A model generated the notes under the pieces. It searched no databases. It worked only from the letters and a program-made list of their open reading frames with translations, and was not told the DNA's origin. Position numbers and translations under genes: made by a program. A stretch of DNA of 23,228 nucleotides from a virus: positions 1-23,228 of IMG/VR virus record IMGVR_UViG_3300007344_008336. One strand, 5' to 3'. This document shows positions 21,484-23,228 of the stretch, one piece after another. The stretch's first letter is position 1; the number at the start of each line of letters is the position of its first letter.

Positions 21484-22084
21484 TTCAAACGTAGCGGGGC
21501 GTAAACCCAAATTGGTCAATTGTACACGCTAAAGGTGCGTATATCACATGCCACTCAAGCGATCCCCCATGCTGCCAGGGACTAAATGTGCTACACCCAT
21601 GACTGATCGATATGCATCCTTGATTTCGACATCTCCGGTCAGCGCTGTCAGTGCCAGACCAAGCAAGCCCCGCCTGAGCATACAGCCTTCCTGGATATCC
21701 AGGCTTTTCCTCGGCAGCGGCAGACCCTATAGAGGCCGCTTCTGCCTAGGTGAGGCATTGAACTCCGAGCGCCCGAATGTCTACCCCGTCAAGATCACCA
21801 CGCAAGCTTGCAGGGGCGGGAGCCTTTGACGGCCACCTTAGCGGAGCTAATCGCCTAAACAAGATGTTTTTTGCATCCGGACGTGTTGCGACCACGTGAG
21901 GGAACCACCACCAATCATGGAGGCCGTGGATACCCAAATGTCTTGTGGTTAGCAGAGTGGCTGGCTGATTTTTAGGGCAAATTTAGGGCAAATCGCAGAC
22001 CGTTACCGGCCGGTGCTGGCCTTTCAAACGAGGCATTAGTCCCATTACAGAGTGGGCGGTAGCGGTCTGCGGTCTCGTCCGATC
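21484..22084. other. 600-bp region without a supported gene, right end of element 2
   Basis: It contains the HD promoter region, then GC-rich sequence with short open frames that lack ribosome sites and recognisable content. Near its right end are the arm-type repeats at 21969-21993. I see no integrase or remnant of one. It could hold decayed phage DNA. Confidence 0.5.
21969..21993 (+). repeat. arm-type repeat, right end of element 2
   Basis: Two TTTAGGGCAAAT-like units in tandem. The GGGCAAA core matches 11779-11800 and 22179-22188. It lies about 100 bp before the att copy 3 core. Confidence 0.5.
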
Positions 22085-22113
22085 GGGTTCGAATCCCTAT
22101 CTCTCCGCCATTA
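22085..22113 (+). repeat. att copy 3 (right end of element 2)
   Basis: Twenty-nine bases identical to 95-123, including the 3' half of the T-arm and the CCA end of tRNA-Ser. The sequence to its left (for example GTAGCGGTCTGCGGTCTC) does not fold into the rest of a tRNA. Confidence 0.85.
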
Positions 22114-22125
22114 TTGAATACGACT

Positions 22126-22162
22126 AAGCCCATGAAATGGTTGAACATTTCAGGGGCTTTTT
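22126..22162 (+). terminator. tRNA-type terminator after att copy 3
   Basis: AAGCCCATGAAATG pairs with CATTTCAGGGGCTT with one mismatch, followed by five T. It is homologous to 11725-11761. Confidence 0.7.
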
Positions 22163-22178
22163 CGTTGTTGGGGTTTGG

Positions 22179-22188
22179 TTTAGGGCAA
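22179..22188 (+). repeat. arm-type repeat after att copy 3
   Basis: TTTAGGGCAA, beginning 66 bp after the att core, the same distance as the repeat after att copy 2. A weaker AGGGCTC follows at 22194-22200. Confidence 0.4.
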
Positions 22189-22387
22189 TTCTCAGGGCTC
22201 GCTCAGCAGCCTTCCATCACTCATAAGGATTTGGTGATGCGATACCCGCTACCGCGCCTTGTCGCGCGGCTCTCCCGCCGCTGCCTACTCAAACAATGTG
22301 GTGGTCTCCGTAGAAGGCACAGCAGGCGTTATTCAGTACGCCGAAGCGCTCACGTACCTGCAGCTTTTGGATCGGGGTGAAAAAACC

Positions 22388-22791
22388 ATGAACTCCCCCG
22401 AAAGCGAATATCACTTCGAGCTGAAAGATGCTTACTTTGTTCGAGTCCGTGTTGATATTGCCAAACGCGCACCGATTCTCTTTCGAATGTCTTGCCAAAA
22501 CTGGGGGGTTGCCCGTGGTACGCCGGGCTCAAGGGATCTACTCGTGGGAGTTGGTCCCGATCACATGGCACGCGAGGTGGAAGCCGCATTGGCCTGGTTG
22601 CAACATCAAGGTGAGCAGGGCCAGCGGTTAGCCAAATTGGCGAGCCTGCGCGGGAGCTGTCCGTTGCTGAGCAGATGCGGCTGCTGGGACTGGAGCCATC
22701 GGCGGATAGGACTTATCGCAACTGGGTCCAGCGACTGCATGATCGAATGATTGCTGAGTTATCGAGACGCTCTGAGAGACGCGGTACTTGA
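22388..22791 (+). pseudogene. unknown phage-like gene with a probable one-base deletion
   Basis: It begins MNSPESEYHFELKDAYFVRV with GGGGTG upstream and reads through FRMSCQNWGVARG and LLVGVGPDHMAREVEAALAW to about 22640. A sensible continuation then appears in another frame: GEPARELSVAEQMRLLGLEP, then DRTYRNWVQRLHDRMIAELS, to TGA at 22789-22791. A lost G in TTGG near 22636-22640 would join them into a 134-aa protein. Read without the shift, the first frame ends at 22750 with a cysteine/tryptophan-rich tail unlike the rest. I do not recognise the family. Confidence 0.45.
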
Positions 22792-22970
22792 CCAGCTGTC
22801 AGCCGATAGTGCGTCAAAGCTTTATCACTGTGTCGTTGTGGAAGCACACTTGAAACGCCTACTTTGTAGATTTTCTGTTAGAGAGTAAAAAGATCTCAGG
22901 TTGGTTGCTTGCATCTCCGTATAGGACGGATCCCCATCGCTATCGAGTTATAAAAGTTGGACGAGTGATG

Positions 22971-23228
22971 TCATATTTTGTTGAGGTTGACCAAATAAGA
23001 GAGCGCCTTTAGATCCTTCGGGATCTCAGTCGCTGTAAATAGTTTTGCAGGTTCAAAGCTAATGAAACCCAATGCTTCTTTGGCGACCTGACTTTTGTCT
23101 CCTGCTAGTAAAGCACTGGCCAACGAAAAAGTGCTTTCGATGTTAAGGCTGATGTTGAAGCTGGAAGCAACTCTTCGTAGTAGGCCTTTCGTAGCTGAGG
23201 CATTGACGTTGGTTATGGATTTTTTGAG
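22971..23228 (-). CDS. partial protein (C-terminal 85 aa), cut by the window end
   Basis: An open frame from the window edge to TGA at 22971-22973. It reads KSITNVNASATKGLLRRVAS and onward through FSLASALLAGDKSQVAKEAL to ALSYLVNLNKI, a helical, amphipathic and plausible protein. The start is outside the window. No family recognised. The 180 bp between it and the frame at 22388-22791 hold nothing that I can identify. Confidence 0.5.
   Translation of the reverse strand, partial: LKKSITNVNASATKGLLRRVASSFNISLNIESTFSLASALLAGDKSQVAKEALGFISFEPAKLFTATEIPKDLKALSYLVNLNKI

Noticed and set aside
22020-22110. Second complete tRNA-Ser gene
   Set aside because: Only the 3' end matches; the left part does not fold into D- and anticodon arms.

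Overview
The window looks like a tRNA-anchored accessory region from a Pseudomonas chromosome (fluorescens/putida group by general appearance). The reasons are a tRNA-Ser(CGA), P2-like tail and lysis genes of the type found in Pseudomonas prophages, a tyrosine integrase with a DUF6538-like N-terminus, and strong base-composition changes between blocks. The genus is an inference; no housekeeping gene is present to confirm it.

Layout. The tRNA-Ser gene (31-120) is the anchor. Its 3' end is repeated at 11693-11712 and at 22085-22113, which cuts the window into tandem elements. Element 1 (about 124-11712) carries a DUF1508 protein, a zinc-ribbon protein, a serine recombinase, an AbiJ-type abortive-infection protein, an unrecognised 184-aa protein, a tightly coupled seven-gene operon built around a tail tape-measure-like protein, and a tyrosine integrase next to its right end. 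Paired integrase-arm-like repeats lie about 60 bp inside both ends. Element 2 (about 11713-22113) carries an Mrr-like restriction endonuclease, a decayed P2-like tail/lysis block (U, X, D, GH19 lysin, Rz/Rz1) followed by a Dam-type methylase behind a LexA-box-like site, and then an AT-richer block of five genes. No integrase is visible in element 2. A third element may begin at 22114, because the sequence after the third att copy repeats the terminator and arm-site layout seen after the second.

Function. Element 1 has the make-up of a phage satellite or mobile island with a phage-tail-related operon and a defence gene. Its operon is preceded by a consensus promoter, a structured leader of about 260 nt and an intrinsic terminator, which suggests antitermination control. 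The five-gene block of element 2 combines an HD phosphohydrolase, a DNA methyltransferase and a class I methyltransferase in one operon, convergent with a polytopic membrane protein and a P-loop kinase. This is a candidate undescribed defence or nucleotide-metabolism system.

Non-coding structure. Two intergenic regions (about 484-706 and 4211-4484) are built from closely spaced short hairpins and share conserved blocks in the same order. At the best aligned hairpin, two of five base pairs differ by compensatory changes while the loop is unchanged. The second copy is preceded by a 79-nt cloverleaf-like fold. This is the most unusual non-protein signal seen.
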